DNA from: Saprospiraceae bacterium
GTDB lineage: Bacteria > Bacteroidota > Bacteroidia > Chitinophagales > Saprospiraceae
Direction of reading: 5' to 3'
NCBI GenBank assembly: GCA_016710625.1
Contig: JADJVK010000007.1
Location: forward strand, 1-64,000
DNA length: 64,000 bases
This document shows, in pieces, positions 28,638-38,119 of the stretch. Numbering within the stretch: position 1 is the first letter of the stretch; each line of letters opens with the position of its first letter. A program made the position numbers and the translations under genes. The notes under the pieces were generated by a model. That model was given only the letters and a program-made list of their open reading frames with translations, did no database searches and had not been told where the DNA came from.

Positions 28638-29120
28638 TTATTTTTCATAAACAATTACGCCAGAAGCCATAAATTTTAATTCTTTTTTAGGCTGAGTGAT
28701 TGCGTCAATTTCTGCTTTTGATTTGTGATCGTCTTCCGCATAATGCTTCAAATCGGCAACAGATGTTTCTTCTTTGTATGCAAATCCATCCATAACTACT
28801 TTTTTTCCTGCTATATCTTTTGGCATAAAAAAACCATAATCTTTAAAATTTACCATCATAGTATCTGTGATTCCATTAGTAGTAACTTGCATCCAGCAAC
28901 CTTTGTTCTGACAAACTGCAACTGGAGTAGCCGTGACTTTGCAAGCCAAGGAATCAAGAGTACCCATTTTGGTAACCATTTCAGCCATATTAATTGCCCC
29001 AGTAGCATTTATAGAGTCTCCATAGATTTTTTCTCCAGTCGGTGTACTTACAACTTTGTTTTCATTTTTGCATGAAAAAATAACACAAATAACTAATAAT
29101 GAATATAATACAACTTTCAT
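28638..29120 (-). CDS. DUF4920 lipoprotein
   Basis: MKVVLYSLLVICVIFSC gives a short lipobox signal peptide, with Cys 17 lipidated. The rest matches the DUF4920 pattern: GEKIYGDSI, a TPVAVCQNKGCWMQVTTNG core with two cysteines, VNFKDYGFFMPKDIAGKKVVMDGFA and a C-terminal LKFMASGVIVYEK. The family folds as a small OB-like beta barrel of unknown role. The two cysteines could form a disulphide or bind a metal. It is the first gene of the operon with the HD protein. Confidence 0.85.
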   Translation of the reverse strand: MKVVLYSLLVICVIFSCKNENKVVSTPTGEKIYGDSINATGAINMAEMVTKMGTLDSLACKVTATPVAVCQNKGCWMQVTTNGITDTMMVNFKDYGFFMPKDIAGKKVVMDGFAYKEETSVADLKHYAEDDHKSKAEIDAITQPKKELKFMASGVIVYEK

Positions 29121-29184
29121 ATATGATTTTTTCTAATTTTTAATATTATTTATTTAACAAATATAATTATAATTATGAATGAAA

Positions 29185-29218
29185 ATAAAAAATCCTTACT
29201 GCATTTCTACAGTAAGGA
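29185..29218 (-). terminator. Terminator after the Lys/Ala-rich protein gene
   Basis: On the minus strand a 9-bp stem (TCCTTACTG/CAGTAAGGA, 8-base loop) is followed by a run of T. It lies about 30 bases past the stop at 29250. Confidence 0.8.
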
Positions 29219-29249
29219 CAAATCAAATAAATATTTCGAATTAGTTATT

Positions 29250-29624
29250 CTAATTTTTTGCAGGAGCAGTTTCTTTAGCATCTTTCATTTTTTTGTGATG
29301 CTTTTTGATTTTTTGTTCAGGATGTTTTATTCCTGCATCTTTAGCAGCTTTTTTCTCTGCTTTTAATTTTTCAGCATCTGCTTTTTTGTCAGCTTTTGCA
29401 GCATCAATTGCTGTTTGGTCTCCTGATTTTTTTGCTTCTTTTAAAGCTTTTTTGCTAGCCTTAGCTTCTTTTTTAGCATCCTTTACTTTTTGTAAAGCAT
29501 CTTTTTGCTCTTGTGTCATTTCTTTTTTCACTGCTTGACCTTGTTGCTCTACAGCTGGTGTTGTTTGTGCAAACATATTTAAAGAGAAGAATGCAACAAT
29601 TGCAATCAAAATAAATTTTTTCAT
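29250..29624 (-). CDS. Small exported Lys/Ala-rich helical protein
   Basis: A clear signal peptide (MKKFILIAIVAFFSLNMFAQ) precedes about 104 residues of low-complexity Lys/Ala/Glu/Asp. The composition predicts one long, highly basic helix in the periplasm or outside the cell. There are repeated KKA/KEAK patterns but no family match I recognise. It stands alone, with its own terminator. Such proteins may bind nucleic acid or the cell wall, but nothing here proves it. Confidence 0.7.
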   Translation of the reverse strand: MKKFILIAIVAFFSLNMFAQTTPAVEQQGQAVKKEMTQEQKDALQKVKDAKKEAKASKKALKEAKKSGDQTAIDAAKADKKADAEKLKAEKKAAKDAGIKHPEQKIKKHHKKMKDAKETAPAKN

Positions 29625-29727
29625 AATAATTTAATTAAAGATTTTTAGTAATAAATTGTTTTAATACTATATAAGACGAACGATTAAATGGAAGGTTTAA
29701 TTGTGTAATGTTAATGAAATATTAATG

Positions 29728-30483
29728 TTAATTTTCACTAAATTCAACCTCGCCAGACTGTATCCAAAAATTGTTGATTCCTTCCCCTTGCAAAATGGAA
29801 ATTTTTTGGAGATTCAGAAGTTCGAGCAAAGCTAAAAATGTAACAATAGCATGAATTCTATCCTGACAAATATTAAAAACAGATTTGAAATCACATTTTT
29901 TATGATTCTCGATTAGGGTGAATATATAGTTTTGTTGGTCTTGAATGGAATAATTGTAATTGTAAATTTGATGAACAACTCTTTGTTTTTTGCTGTCATT
30001 ATATCTTTGCATCACCGCATCGAAAACCTTCATTAGTTTAAATAAGGTAATTGACTCCAATTCCACATCCACTAAAGCCTTGTTGGCAATTTCTTTGAGT
30101 TCTTCGGTAATATTTCCTCTATTAAATTGGGCTGCTCTTTTATCCTCCAAGTCCCGCATTTCTTCCAAAATACTCTTGTATCTTTTGTATTCCAAAAGTT
30201 TTTGAACCAACTCATTTCTAGGGTCAATCTCTTCGCCCAATTCATTGAGTTCTTTCCGAGGCAAAAGCATTTTAGCTTTTATTCTCATCAAAGTCGCTGC
30301 TACTAAAATGAATTCACTTGCCAAATCAATATTTAAAGATTCCATTTTTTTAAGAAAATCCAAAAATTCTTCAGTGATTTTCGAAATCGGAATATCGTAA
30401 ATATCTAGCTCGTCTCTTTCGATAAAGAATAAGAGCAAATCAAAAGGTCCTTCAAATGCTTCGGTATGAATCGTATATGACAT
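29728..30483 (-). CDS. scpA: Segregation and condensation protein A
   Basis: ScpA is the kleisin subunit of the SMC-ScpAB condensin. The N-terminal EAFEGPFDLLLFFIERDELDIYDIPISKITEEFLDF is the family signature that contacts the SMC neck. ASEFILVAATLMRIKAKMLLPR follows near residue 55-80, and the C-terminal winged helix contains VTFLALLELLNLQKISILQ. Length 251 is normal. A perfect TACCTTTG -7 box on this strand (30488-30495) ends 5 bases before the ATG, which predicts a nearly leaderless mRNA. scpB is not adjacent. Confidence 0.93.
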   Translation of the reverse strand: MSYTIHTEAFEGPFDLLLFFIERDELDIYDIPISKITEEFLDFLKKMESLNIDLASEFILVAATLMRIKAKMLLPRKELNELGEEIDPRNELVQKLLEYKRYKSILEEMRDLEDKRAAQFNRGNITEELKEIANKALVDVELESITLFKLMKVFDAVMQRYNDSKKQRVVHQIYNYNYSIQDQQNYIFTLIENHKKCDFKSVFNICQDRIHAIVTFLALLELLNLQKISILQGEGINNFWIQSGEVEFSEN

Positions 30484-30589
30484 GTTGCAAAGGTAAAAAA
30501 ATATCTCAAATTAAAAATTACATGTATCTTGTTTGCAGTAGATTCGTTAGAATAATCAAAGTTGATTTTCTGTAAATTTCAAATCAATT

Positions 30590-31996
30590 ATGGGTGAATA
30601 TGTTTTAAAAAAGGTTTTATTGATGCTGCCTACGTTGTTGGTGGTTTATTCAATATTATTTTTTCTGAAACAACAAGCCCCAGGCGACCCAGTAGCTGTT
30701 TATCGTCACCAAGAAGAAATCTACGCCACAAAAGGAACATTGCAAGATAAATTATCTGCTGATTTTCAATATAAAAATACGGCTAGATTGTTGGGAGTGG
30801 ATTTGCCTGTTTTTTATTTTTCTATCGTGCCTAGCTACTTTCCTGATACTTTGTATAAAATTGTTCGAAAAGATCATCGAGTTATGTTGACTTCACTGCT
30901 GAATCATTATGGAAATTGGGGAAATATTGAGCAATATTACCAACAAATTAATATTGCAGAAAATCGCTATTTTGAACTCAACGATTCCATTAAAATTAAA
31001 TATAAATCGGCTTATTGGTCAAATCTGCAAAAATTATACGTTGCTACTGATGCAACTCAACAAAACCAAATCATTACAAATATTGCTGAGCAAGTGTCTG
31101 ATCAAGCTCAATTGTTAGAAAATACTCGAAATTTGAGAGCTGCATATGAAAAAGTAATTCATACAGCACAAGAAAAAAGTTGGAAACCAAAAGTGATTTG
31201 GAATGGAATGGATAATCAATTTCAATTTGGTTTGTCTAAAATGTTAAAATTTGATTTTGGCAATTCTTATACAGACAATAGGGCAGTAAATTCTAAAATT
31301 TTGGATTATTTAAAATGGACTTTGTTATTAAATTTTTTAGCAATCCTCCTAATTTTTGGCTTAGCAATACCATTAGGGGTTTATCTTTCAATACACGAAA
31401 GTAGCTGGAAAGAAAAAATAATCAGCTCATTTACTTTTGGACTTTATGCTATGCCATTGTTTTGGGTGGCAACTATGCTCATTCATATTTTTGCAACAGA
31501 TTCATATCATTTGAATTTTTTCCCTGCATCAGGAGTTGGAGATCCATTCACAAAAGGTTGGGCTGCATTTGGGGATACATTATGGCACCTTATTTTGCCA
31601 TTACTGTGTCTTGTCTATCATGATATTGCCTATATTACAATGCAGATGAAAGGAGCGATGTTGGAAGTTTATCAACAGGATTATATCAAATTAGCGATAG
31701 CTAAAGGGCTGCCAAAGAAGAAAGTGATTTGGAAACATGCTTTTAGGAATGCACTTTTTCCAATAATAACCCATTTTTCGGCTCTATTTCCTGCTATGAT
31801 AACGGGCTCTATCATTGTGGAAAATATTTTCGGAATACCCGGAATGGGAGATTTATCCGTTAAATCAATATTAAATCAAGATTGGCCAGTGGTGAGCTGC
31901 ATTGTGTTTATAACTGCAATTTTAACTATGATAGGCATGTTGGCTGCTGATTTGTTAATGGCTAAACTAAATCCGAGAATTAATTTAAACAAATAG
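30590..31996 (+). CDS. DppB-type ABC transporter permease with enlarged first loop
   Basis: This inner-membrane permease belongs to the dipeptide/oligopeptide (DppB/OppB) class. TM1 (about 8-26) begins with the family VLKKVLLMLPTLLVVYSILFFL. The conserved QQAPGDPV box follows. About 200 residues of mostly polar, helix-rich sequence then separate TM1 from TM2 (LLLNFLAILLIFGLAIPLGVYLS). The C-terminal five helices include the EAA-like loop YIKLAIAKGLPKKKVIWKHAFRNALFP that docks the ATPase. At 468 residues it exceeds the usual 310-340. No ATPase, second permease or binding protein is adjacent. Confidence 0.88.
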   Translation: MGEYVLKKVLLMLPTLLVVYSILFFLKQQAPGDPVAVYRHQEEIYATKGTLQDKLSADFQYKNTARLLGVDLPVFYFSIVPSYFPDTLYKIVRKDHRVMLTSLLNHYGNWGNIEQYYQQINIAENRYFELNDSIKIKYKSAYWSNLQKLYVATDATQQNQIITNIAEQVSDQAQLLENTRNLRAAYEKVIHTAQEKSWKPKVIWNGMDNQFQFGLSKMLKFDFGNSYTDNRAVNSKILDYLKWTLLLNFLAILLIFGLAIPLGVYLSIHESSWKEKIISSFTFGLYAMPLFWVATMLIHIFATDSYHLNFFPASGVGDPFTKGWAAFGDTLWHLILPLLCLVYHDIAYITMQMKGAMLEVYQQDYIKLAIAKGLPKKKVIWKHAFRNALFPIITHFSALFPAMITGSIIVENIFGIPGMGDLSVKSILNQDWPVVSCIVFITAILTMIGMLAADLLMAKLNPRINLNK

Positions 31997-32022
31997 CTTA
32001 AATTTGAAGTTTAATATTGAAT

Positions 32023-32535
32023 ATGGAAAATTCATTAGTGAATAAAGTGGCAGCCAGTGGTTTGGTAACGATTAATTTAGAATCTTACTTTCCAAAACAA
32101 GAGATCGAAAACTTCGATTTGAAGCAGTACTTGTTTATGGAATTAATTCTGAAAGAAAAAGACTTCCGGGAAGCTCTTGCTTCTATTGACTGGTCAATAT
32201 ACCAAGATAAGGTGGTTTGTGTTTATTGTTCATCAGATGCAATAATTCCAGTATGGGCTTATATGTTAGTTACAAGTTATGCACAACCATTTGCAGAAAC
32301 CATCTATTTTGGAACAAAGGAGAATTATATTCAATATTATTACAGCCAGATAATCAATGAATTGGACTGTACAGAATATGAATTAAAAAGGATTGTGATA
32401 AAAGGATGTAGTGAAAAACCAGTTCCACCTTCTGCCTATTTAGACATAACGAACAAACTTCGCCCCATTGCACAAAGTATTTTTTATGGAGAACCTTGCT
32501 CGACAGTTCCGATTTATAAAAGAGCAAAGGTATAG
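32023..32535 (+). CDS. DUF2480 family protein
   Basis: The protein of about 170 residues matches the Bacteroidota DUF2480 family: ENSLVNKVAASGLVTINLESYFP, DLKQYLFMELILKEKDFREAL, DKVVCVYCSSDAIIPVWAYMLV and KPVPPSAYLDITNKLRPIAQSIFYGEPCSTVPIYK. It is cytosolic and conserved across the phylum, and its function is unknown. ATG 32023 is chosen over an in-frame TTG at 32017; a TAAATTTG -7-like box at 31999-32006 lies just upstream. The paired cysteines at VYC and GEPC could bind metal. Confidence 0.85.
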   Translation: MENSLVNKVAASGLVTINLESYFPKQEIENFDLKQYLFMELILKEKDFREALASIDWSIYQDKVVCVYCSSDAIIPVWAYMLVTSYAQPFAETIYFGTKENYIQYYYSQIINELDCTEYELKRIVIKGCSEKPVPPSAYLDITNKLRPIAQSIFYGEPCSTVPIYKRAKV

Positions 32536-32549
32536 TTGGAGTAAATAAA

Positions 32550-33767
32550 CTATCCGTTTACCAAAGGTAATTTAATCGTAAAAACTGTCCCTTCAGGACT
32601 TGATTTTTTCACAAATATTTTTCCTTTATGGTAAAAATTGATAATTCTATGGGCTAAGGAAAGTCCTAATCCCCACCCTCTTAATTTTGTAGAATAGCCT
32701 GGTTCGAAAACAGTTTTAAACTTTGACGGAGGAATTCCTTTTCCAGTGTCGGATAAATCAATACAGGCAAAATTGTTTTCAATATAGATATTGCCACTGA
32801 TTACTCCTTCACCACCCATTGCATCCAAGGAATTTCTCAATAAATTTTCGAAAACCCATTCTAATAAATGCTCATTCACATTGGCATAAATAGGCGTTAA
32901 TTGAGGGTTTGGAAACTCAAAATTGACTTTTCTAGGAGCTCTTCGCTGCATATACTGCCTACTTCTTTCCAGTAATTCATACAAGTTAGATTTTGTAAAC
33001 TCGGGCTCTGCACCGATTTTCGAAAATCTATCAGCAACCAGTTCCAGCTTTGATACATCATTCCTGAGCTCATATAATATTTCAGTAGTTACCTCATCTG
33101 GACTAAATTGTTTTAAATGTTCTATCCATGCTATAATTGCAGAGATTGGCGTCCCTAACTGATGGGCAGTCTCTTTTGCCATGCCGACCCAAACTCTATT
33201 TTGCTCAGCTTTTCTCGAACTAGAGAATCCTATATATGCTAATAAAATAAAGGCAGAGATTAATAGAAATTGTATATATGGATAATATTTTAGACTATTT
33301 AATAAAGTGGAATGTTTGTAATAAATGTATTGCTTGTCACCCGAATTATCTGCACTTTCAATTACAATAGGAGGATTTCCGCTTGCTTTCAAATCATTCA
33401 GAATCTCTTCAAGCATTACCTTGTTTTTTTTGATATAAGTTTGAAGTACTTGAATACTAGCAGTATCTGATGGTTCTCCTATATTGAAATTACGAATATC
33501 ATCAATAGTTCCTCTGTCATTTACTAACATTAATGGAATCGTCTTATTCGTATTTTGAATCAAACTGATAAGGTCTAAATCCAAATCTTCAGAAGTATTT
33601 TTTTGCATAAAAGTAAGAGCACTAGACCATATCCTTACTTTGTTCTCTTCTTCTTTAGCTAATTTTCTAACTAAATTGTTGGTGTACCAAAAAGATAGGG
33701 AAATAATCAGCAATCCGATCATTCCTAAATATAATTTCCAGCGGGACTTTCGTTTATATATATCCAT
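32550..33767 (-). CDS. Sensor histidine kinase
   Basis: This membrane histidine kinase has about 405 residues from ATG 33767, the start chosen because MDIYKRKSRWKLYLG is the usual N-terminus. TM1 lies at about 13-32 and TM2 at about 168-188, flanking a sensor loop. The H-box reads AKETAHQLGTPISAIIAWIEHLK. The N-box is FENLLRNSLDAMGG, followed by DTGKGIPPSKFKTVFEPGYSTK and GWGLGLSLAHRII. No response regulator is adjacent, so the partner is elsewhere. The ligand is unknown. It converges with the DUF2480 gene. Confidence 0.93.
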   Translation of the reverse strand: MDIYKRKSRWKLYLGMIGLLIISLSFWYTNNLVRKLAKEEENKVRIWSSALTFMQKNTSEDLDLDLISLIQNTNKTIPLMLVNDRGTIDDIRNFNIGEPSDTASIQVLQTYIKKNKVMLEEILNDLKASGNPPIVIESADNSGDKQYIYYKHSTLLNSLKYYPYIQFLLISAFILLAYIGFSSSRKAEQNRVWVGMAKETAHQLGTPISAIIAWIEHLKQFSPDEVTTEILYELRNDVSKLELVADRFSKIGAEPEFTKSNLYELLERSRQYMQRRAPRKVNFEFPNPQLTPIYANVNEHLLEWVFENLLRNSLDAMGGEGVISGNIYIENNFACIDLSDTGKGIPPSKFKTVFEPGYSTKLRGWGLGLSLAHRIINFYHKGKIFVKKSSPEGTVFTIKLPLVNG

Positions 33768-33962
33768 AATATTCATTGGAAAATTGGGTGACAAAATTCC
33801 AATAATTTTGTTGGTTTACACAAATATAGCAAAGATGATGCCTTTGATGTGGATTAACTACTTTAATTACGCAATAATTTTTTTTTTATTGTGGTTGCCA
33901 CATTTTGAGTTGTATCTTTGCCGAAAATTTGCATCTAATATAATGCATTAAATAAAAATCGT

Positions 33963-34856
33963 ATGCAACGAAAGAAAAATTTTTTCACAGATATGAAGAA
34001 AAAGAAGCCTACAGCATCTGTGCAAAAAGGTAAATTTATGGCTGAGAAACCACAGCTGATAAAAAGAAAACCAAAACCAAAAGATGCTCCAGTAGAGAAA
34101 GTGGAGATTGAGAAAGAAGATTTGATGGAAGATATGAGATTGAACAAATATATTGCCCACTGTGGGGTTTGTTCAAGAAGGAAAGCTGCTGAAATGATTG
34201 AAAAAGGCTATGTTTCTGTTAATAATGTTATTGTTAAAGAGATTGGCCACAAAATCGTCAAAGGAGACTTGGTAACTTATAATGGCAAGATTGTCAAACC
34301 AATCGAAAAAATGGTTTATGTATTAATGAATAAACCAAGAGGGGTGATTACTACAGTTAATGACGAAAAAGATAGGAAAACGGTTATGCACGTTTTAGGC
34401 GATTTTGAGGAAAGAATTTATCCTGTGGGTAGATTGGATAGAGATACTTGTGGATTGTTGCTTTTGACCAATGATGGTGATTTAGCTCAAAAATTGTCCC
34501 ATCCTAGCCATATGGTGAAGAAAATTTATATTGCAACATTAGATAAACCATTAATTGCAAGGCACTTAGAAAAAATTGAAAAAGGTGTAGAATTAGAGGA
34601 CGGAGTAGCATTGGTGGATAGCATTAGTTACTTAGAACCCGATAGTAAAAAAGATGTAGTCATTGAAATTCATATTGGAAAAAACAGGGTGGTACGTAGA
34701 ATTTTTGAAAGTTTAGGCTATGAGGTTACAAAATTGGATAGGACCTATTATGGGGGACTGACAAAAAAAGATTTGCCAAGAGGTAGATTTAGATATTTGA
34801 CTGAAAGAGAAGTCATTATGCTTAAACATTTTACAAACAGAAAAGCCAAACAGTGA
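33963..34856 (+). CDS. rluB: rRNA pseudouridine synthase, RluB/RsuA family
   Basis: This enzyme isomerises uridine in rRNA. A Lys-rich N-terminal tail (about 1-55, KKKKPTASVQKG) precedes the S4 RNA-binding domain (MRLNKYIAHCGVCSRRKAAEMIEKGYVSVNN). The catalytic motif GRLDRDTCGLLLLTNDG near residue 158 has the nucleophile Asp. The C-terminal HIGKNRVVRRIFESLGYEV is family-typical. The basic tail is common in Bacteroidota homologues. RluB is the more likely subgroup, but RsuA or RluE specificity cannot be excluded. A TATCTTTG -7 box sits at 33913-33920. The stop overlaps the GTG start of the next gene. Confidence 0.9.
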   Translation: MQRKKNFFTDMKKKKPTASVQKGKFMAEKPQLIKRKPKPKDAPVEKVEIEKEDLMEDMRLNKYIAHCGVCSRRKAAEMIEKGYVSVNNVIVKEIGHKIVKGDLVTYNGKIVKPIEKMVYVLMNKPRGVITTVNDEKDRKTVMHVLGDFEERIYPVGRLDRDTCGLLLLTNDGDLAQKLSHPSHMVKKIYIATLDKPLIARHLEKIEKGVELEDGVALVDSISYLEPDSKKDVVIEIHIGKNRVVRRIFESLGYEVTKLDRTYYGGLTKKDLPRGRFRYLTEREVIMLKHFTNRKAKQ

Positions 34857-36811
34857 TTCGCTTTTTTAGATTATTCATATTAATTTCTATTTTTTCTTTC
34901 GAAAATTACTATTTAGTTGCTCAAAATCAAACTAAAGATACCGCAGCAGTTAATAGGATAATTATCGATAGATTTTTGTCAGCTGAGTTAATCCAAGATA
35001 AAAATGAGGAAGTAAAAAAGCTTTCTGGTGATGTACTCATGCACCAAGGGGATGCTTTTATGTTTTGCGATACTGCCTATTTATATGGTGAAAACAAATT
35101 GGTCGCAATTGGTAGAGTTGTGATCAAACAAGGTGATTCTTTACATATTTTTGGTGACAAATTACTTTATGATGGCACCACTAGAATTGCTGATATGAAT
35201 GGGGATGAACCCGTTTTGGTGAATGGAAGACAACAGCTTTTTGCCAAAAACCAGATGACATATAATCTAGGTACTAAAATTGCGAAATACAGTAATAGTG
35301 CAATGCTCGACAATGGAAAAACACAATTGAGAAGTAAGAATGGAATATTTGAAGTGAATGCAAATATTGCTCGGTTCTTTCAGGATGTGATTGTCGTAGA
35401 TAGTGCTTTTAGCCTTAAAACAGACACTTTGAAGTTTGATACCAAAAACCAAATTGCTTTTTTTGAGGCACCCACTAGAATTAGTCAAGATAGTAGTAAA
35501 ATTTATTGTGAAGGCGGATATTATAAAACAGATGAGAATTTAGCACTATTTTATGATAATGCCCAATATCAAAAAGACAAACAAAAAGCAACTGCTGACA
35601 CCATTCGATATGATGGGAATACCAAAATGACGAGTTTGATTGGAAAAGCTATTTTTGAAGAAACGGGTAAGAAAGCAACTGCAGATGTCATCCGTTTCGA
35701 TGGTATCAACGATTTGGCTTTTTTGGAAGGCAATGCCTATTATGAAAGTGAAAAACAAAAAATCAAAGGCGATAGTATTCGATATGATAACAAAAAACAA
35801 GTTTTTGCATCGAGGGGTAGATCACAATATAATGAAGGTGCACTATTTTTAGATGCGGATCAAATGGATAGCTTTGGAGATACGAGTATTGCCTCAGGAA
35901 ATGTGATTTATAAAGATACTTCTCAGCATGTAGCAATTGTTTCTGATGTACTCGAATACCAAAAAGCAACTGAATTTTTTAAAGCTTTTGGGAAAAAAAG
36001 ACCCATTTTTAAATCAGCCATTGAAAACGATACTTTGTTTTTAAGTGCAGACACATTATTGTCAAAAAAGATTTTAAAACCCAAAATAGACACTTCGCTA
36101 TCAAAAATGGATAGCACCAAAATAGAAGTAAAAGACTCAATTTCTGTTGCAAATATTAGTTTGAAAGACAGTTTGCAATTGAATAAAAATGATAGTTCCG
36201 CTTTAAAAAAGAGCGAAATCATACTCAATGATACTTTGCCAAAAGACACCATTCGCCAATTGTATGCCTATAAGGATGTTCGGATTTTCAAAAAGGATTT
36301 TCAAGGAAGATGTGATTCTTTAGTGTATGACTCAAAAGACTCATTGTTTCAGTTGTTTAAAAATCCGATACTTTGGACGGATACTACGACACAAATGAGT
36401 GCCGATACAATCAATATTAGAATGAAAAACAACCAATTGTATCAATTGGATTTATATTTGGCTGGGCTTATTGTCTCCACTAAAAACGAACAGACTTTTG
36501 ATCAAATAAAAGGAGCGACGATTCATACATTTTTCAAAGATGGGAAGATAGAATATATGGACGTCAAGAAAAGTTCTGAATCAATCTATTTTATCCAAGA
36601 TGAAGCAAAAGCCTATGTTGGACCCAACAAATCCAACTCGGATGATATGCAATTGATTTTCGAAAAAGATAGCGTCAAAAAAATAAAAATGTACGGAAAG
36701 GTTACGGGAAAAATATCACCGATGAAAAAAATCAACCCCAATGATTTTAAAGTAACTGGATTCAAATGGGATTTGAAAAACAGAATCAAATCATTGGAAG
36801 ACTTATATTAA
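34853..36811 (+). CDS. OstA-like (LptA-family) envelope protein
   Basis: The protein begins at GTG 34853 in a GTGA overlap with the rluB stop, so translation is coupled. A signal peptide (IRLFRLFILISIFSFENYYLVAQ type) is followed by many repeated OstA motifs such as LSGDVLMHQGDAFMFCDTAYLYGENK and ADTIRYDGNTKMTSLIGKA, which form the beta-jellyroll stack that binds LPS. At 652 residues it is several times longer than E. coli LptA. In Bacteroidota such proteins are thought to form or extend the LPS bridge to the outer membrane. The exact step is inferred. A Ser/Asp/Lys-rich segment near residues 400-460 interrupts the repeats. Confidence 0.83.
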   Translation: MIRFFRLFILISIFSFENYYLVAQNQTKDTAAVNRIIIDRFLSAELIQDKNEEVKKLSGDVLMHQGDAFMFCDTAYLYGENKLVAIGRVVIKQGDSLHIFGDKLLYDGTTRIADMNGDEPVLVNGRQQLFAKNQMTYNLGTKIAKYSNSAMLDNGKTQLRSKNGIFEVNANIARFFQDVIVVDSAFSLKTDTLKFDTKNQIAFFEAPTRISQDSSKIYCEGGYYKTDENLALFYDNAQYQKDKQKATADTIRYDGNTKMTSLIGKAIFEETGKKATADVIRFDGINDLAFLEGNAYYESEKQKIKGDSIRYDNKKQVFASRGRSQYNEGALFLDADQMDSFGDTSIASGNVIYKDTSQHVAIVSDVLEYQKATEFFKAFGKKRPIFKSAIENDTLFLSADTLLSKKILKPKIDTSLSKMDSTKIEVKDSISVANISLKDSLQLNKNDSSALKKSEIILNDTLPKDTIRQLYAYKDVRIFKKDFQGRCDSLVYDSKDSLFQLFKNPILWTDTTTQMSADTINIRMKNNQLYQLDLYLAGLIVSTKNEQTFDQIKGATIHTFFKDGKIEYMDVKKSSESIYFIQDEAKAYVGPNKSNSDDMQLIFEKDSVKKIKMYGKVTGKISPMKKINPNDFKVTGFKWDLKNRIKSLEDLY

Positions 36812-36814
36812 TCC

Positions 36815-37810
36815 CTATCTAAACATTTTAAAACAATCTCTATAATCCGTATCTCTTTTTCTGTTAGCATCAAAATTGAATTGTAAGGATATTTCATGGC
36901 TTCCTCCAGTGAAAGAACTTGATAGTTTCGAAACTGTAATGTCATAACTATAACCAAATTTGATAATCCCTTTTTTCATCCCAACCAATAAAATAACTGC
37001 ATCTGGATTGCCGAATGTATGTCGGAACCAACCACCTGCAAATAAAGTTCCCATACCAAAATAAGTACCCACATTCAACTGTTTGTACGGACCTTGCCAT
37101 GCTAACATAAAGTTTGGAGAAATGTATTTTCCAGGTTTTTTTGCGGTTTCTTCTTCCAATATAATTTCTGTACCACCATGAAGATTAAATCTAGCAGGTA
37201 GTCCATTGTTCAAATTCGTTTTTATTCCTTGAAATGACTCATCTGGGGTATTCAAATGCTTGATAGACAGCCCTGCATAATAAGAGGTACCATAAACTAA
37301 AATTCCAGATGAAATATCTAAATATCTTTTTGTAAGACTTTCTGGTGCAATTTCAGAAGTAGCTTTTATTGGACCCAACAAAGGATCAAGTTGGTCATAA
37401 AAAACCAATTTTTCCCATGCCAATTGTTTTTGTATCAATCCCACTTCAGCACCTAATTTCAAATTTAATTCATCATTTACTTTTACATTATAAGAATATA
37501 ACCCACTAATATTCAAAGTCTTTAGAATTCCAGCAGCGTCATCTGAAAATATTTGTAACCCAAATCCACTATTTAATTGTTCTGCAAATTGACTAAAAGA
37601 TGCACCATAACTAGTGTAACCTCTTTCAAATGCTGGCCATTGTTTTCTGAAATTCAAATGGATGCTGGGTCCGTATGTTGTACCAGTAAAACCTGGATTC
37701 AATTGTAAGGGTGCAGCATAAAATTGAGAATATAATTGATCAGGAGCCTGAGCAAAGGTGCTAGAAATAGAAAGAATTAGTAAAAATAGGGTGTACTGAA
37801 AAATTTTCAT
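36815..37810 (-). CDS. PorP/SprF-family type IX secretion membrane protein
   Basis: A signal peptide (MKIFQYTLFLLILSISSTFAQ) is followed by APDQLYSQFYAAPLQLNPGFTG, the hallmark N-terminus of PorP/SprF outer-membrane proteins. A beta-barrel of about 300 residues follows with aromatic strand ends (GKYISPNFMLAWQG, IIKFGYSYDITVS). PorP/SprF proteins help place T9SS cargo at the surface and are often paired with a cargo gene. Here the gene faces porU divergently. ATG 37810 is preferred over 37825, because a TATATTTG -7 box on this strand (37825-37832) overlaps the latter. Several paralogues usually exist, so its specific partner is unknown. Confidence 0.88.
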   Translation of the reverse strand: MKIFQYTLFLLILSISSTFAQAPDQLYSQFYAAPLQLNPGFTGTTYGPSIHLNFRKQWPAFERGYTSYGASFSQFAEQLNSGFGLQIFSDDAAGILKTLNISGLYSYNVKVNDELNLKLGAEVGLIQKQLAWEKLVFYDQLDPLLGPIKATSEIAPESLTKRYLDISSGILVYGTSYYAGLSIKHLNTPDESFQGIKTNLNNGLPARFNLHGGTEIILEEETAKKPGKYISPNFMLAWQGPYKQLNVGTYFGMGTLFAGGWFRHTFGNPDAVILLVGMKKGIIKFGYSYDITVSKLSSSFTGGSHEISLQFNFDANRKRDTDYRDCFKMFR

Positions 37811-38092
37811 ATTTGCATTTTCCACAAATATATAGGTTGTTGTTAAAAATTGCTATTAAGAAACAATTTTTAAATGTTAAAATTTATAACAATAAAAATA
37901 TTATCTTAAAAAAATCATTTAATAATCAATGTTAAAATAAATTTTGGTCCACAATAAGAAAATAATTTTTAACGTTTTCATAACAAAATATTAAATATAG
38001 AAAATACATCTAACTTTAGTTTGCATTAAATTTGATAATAAATTATCAAACTATCATGAAAAGAAATATTGAGTCGTTTGATTAATATTTCA

Positions 38093-38100
38093 TAGTTTTG
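38093..38100 (+). promoter_or_regulatory. -7 promoter element of porU
   Basis: TAGTTTTG at 38093-38100 fits TAnnTTTG and lies 20 bases before the porU start. The matching -33 box is weak (ATTG at 38068-38071, 21-base spacer). Confidence 0.4.
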
Positions 38101-38119
38101 TTTTTTAAAATATATACAA

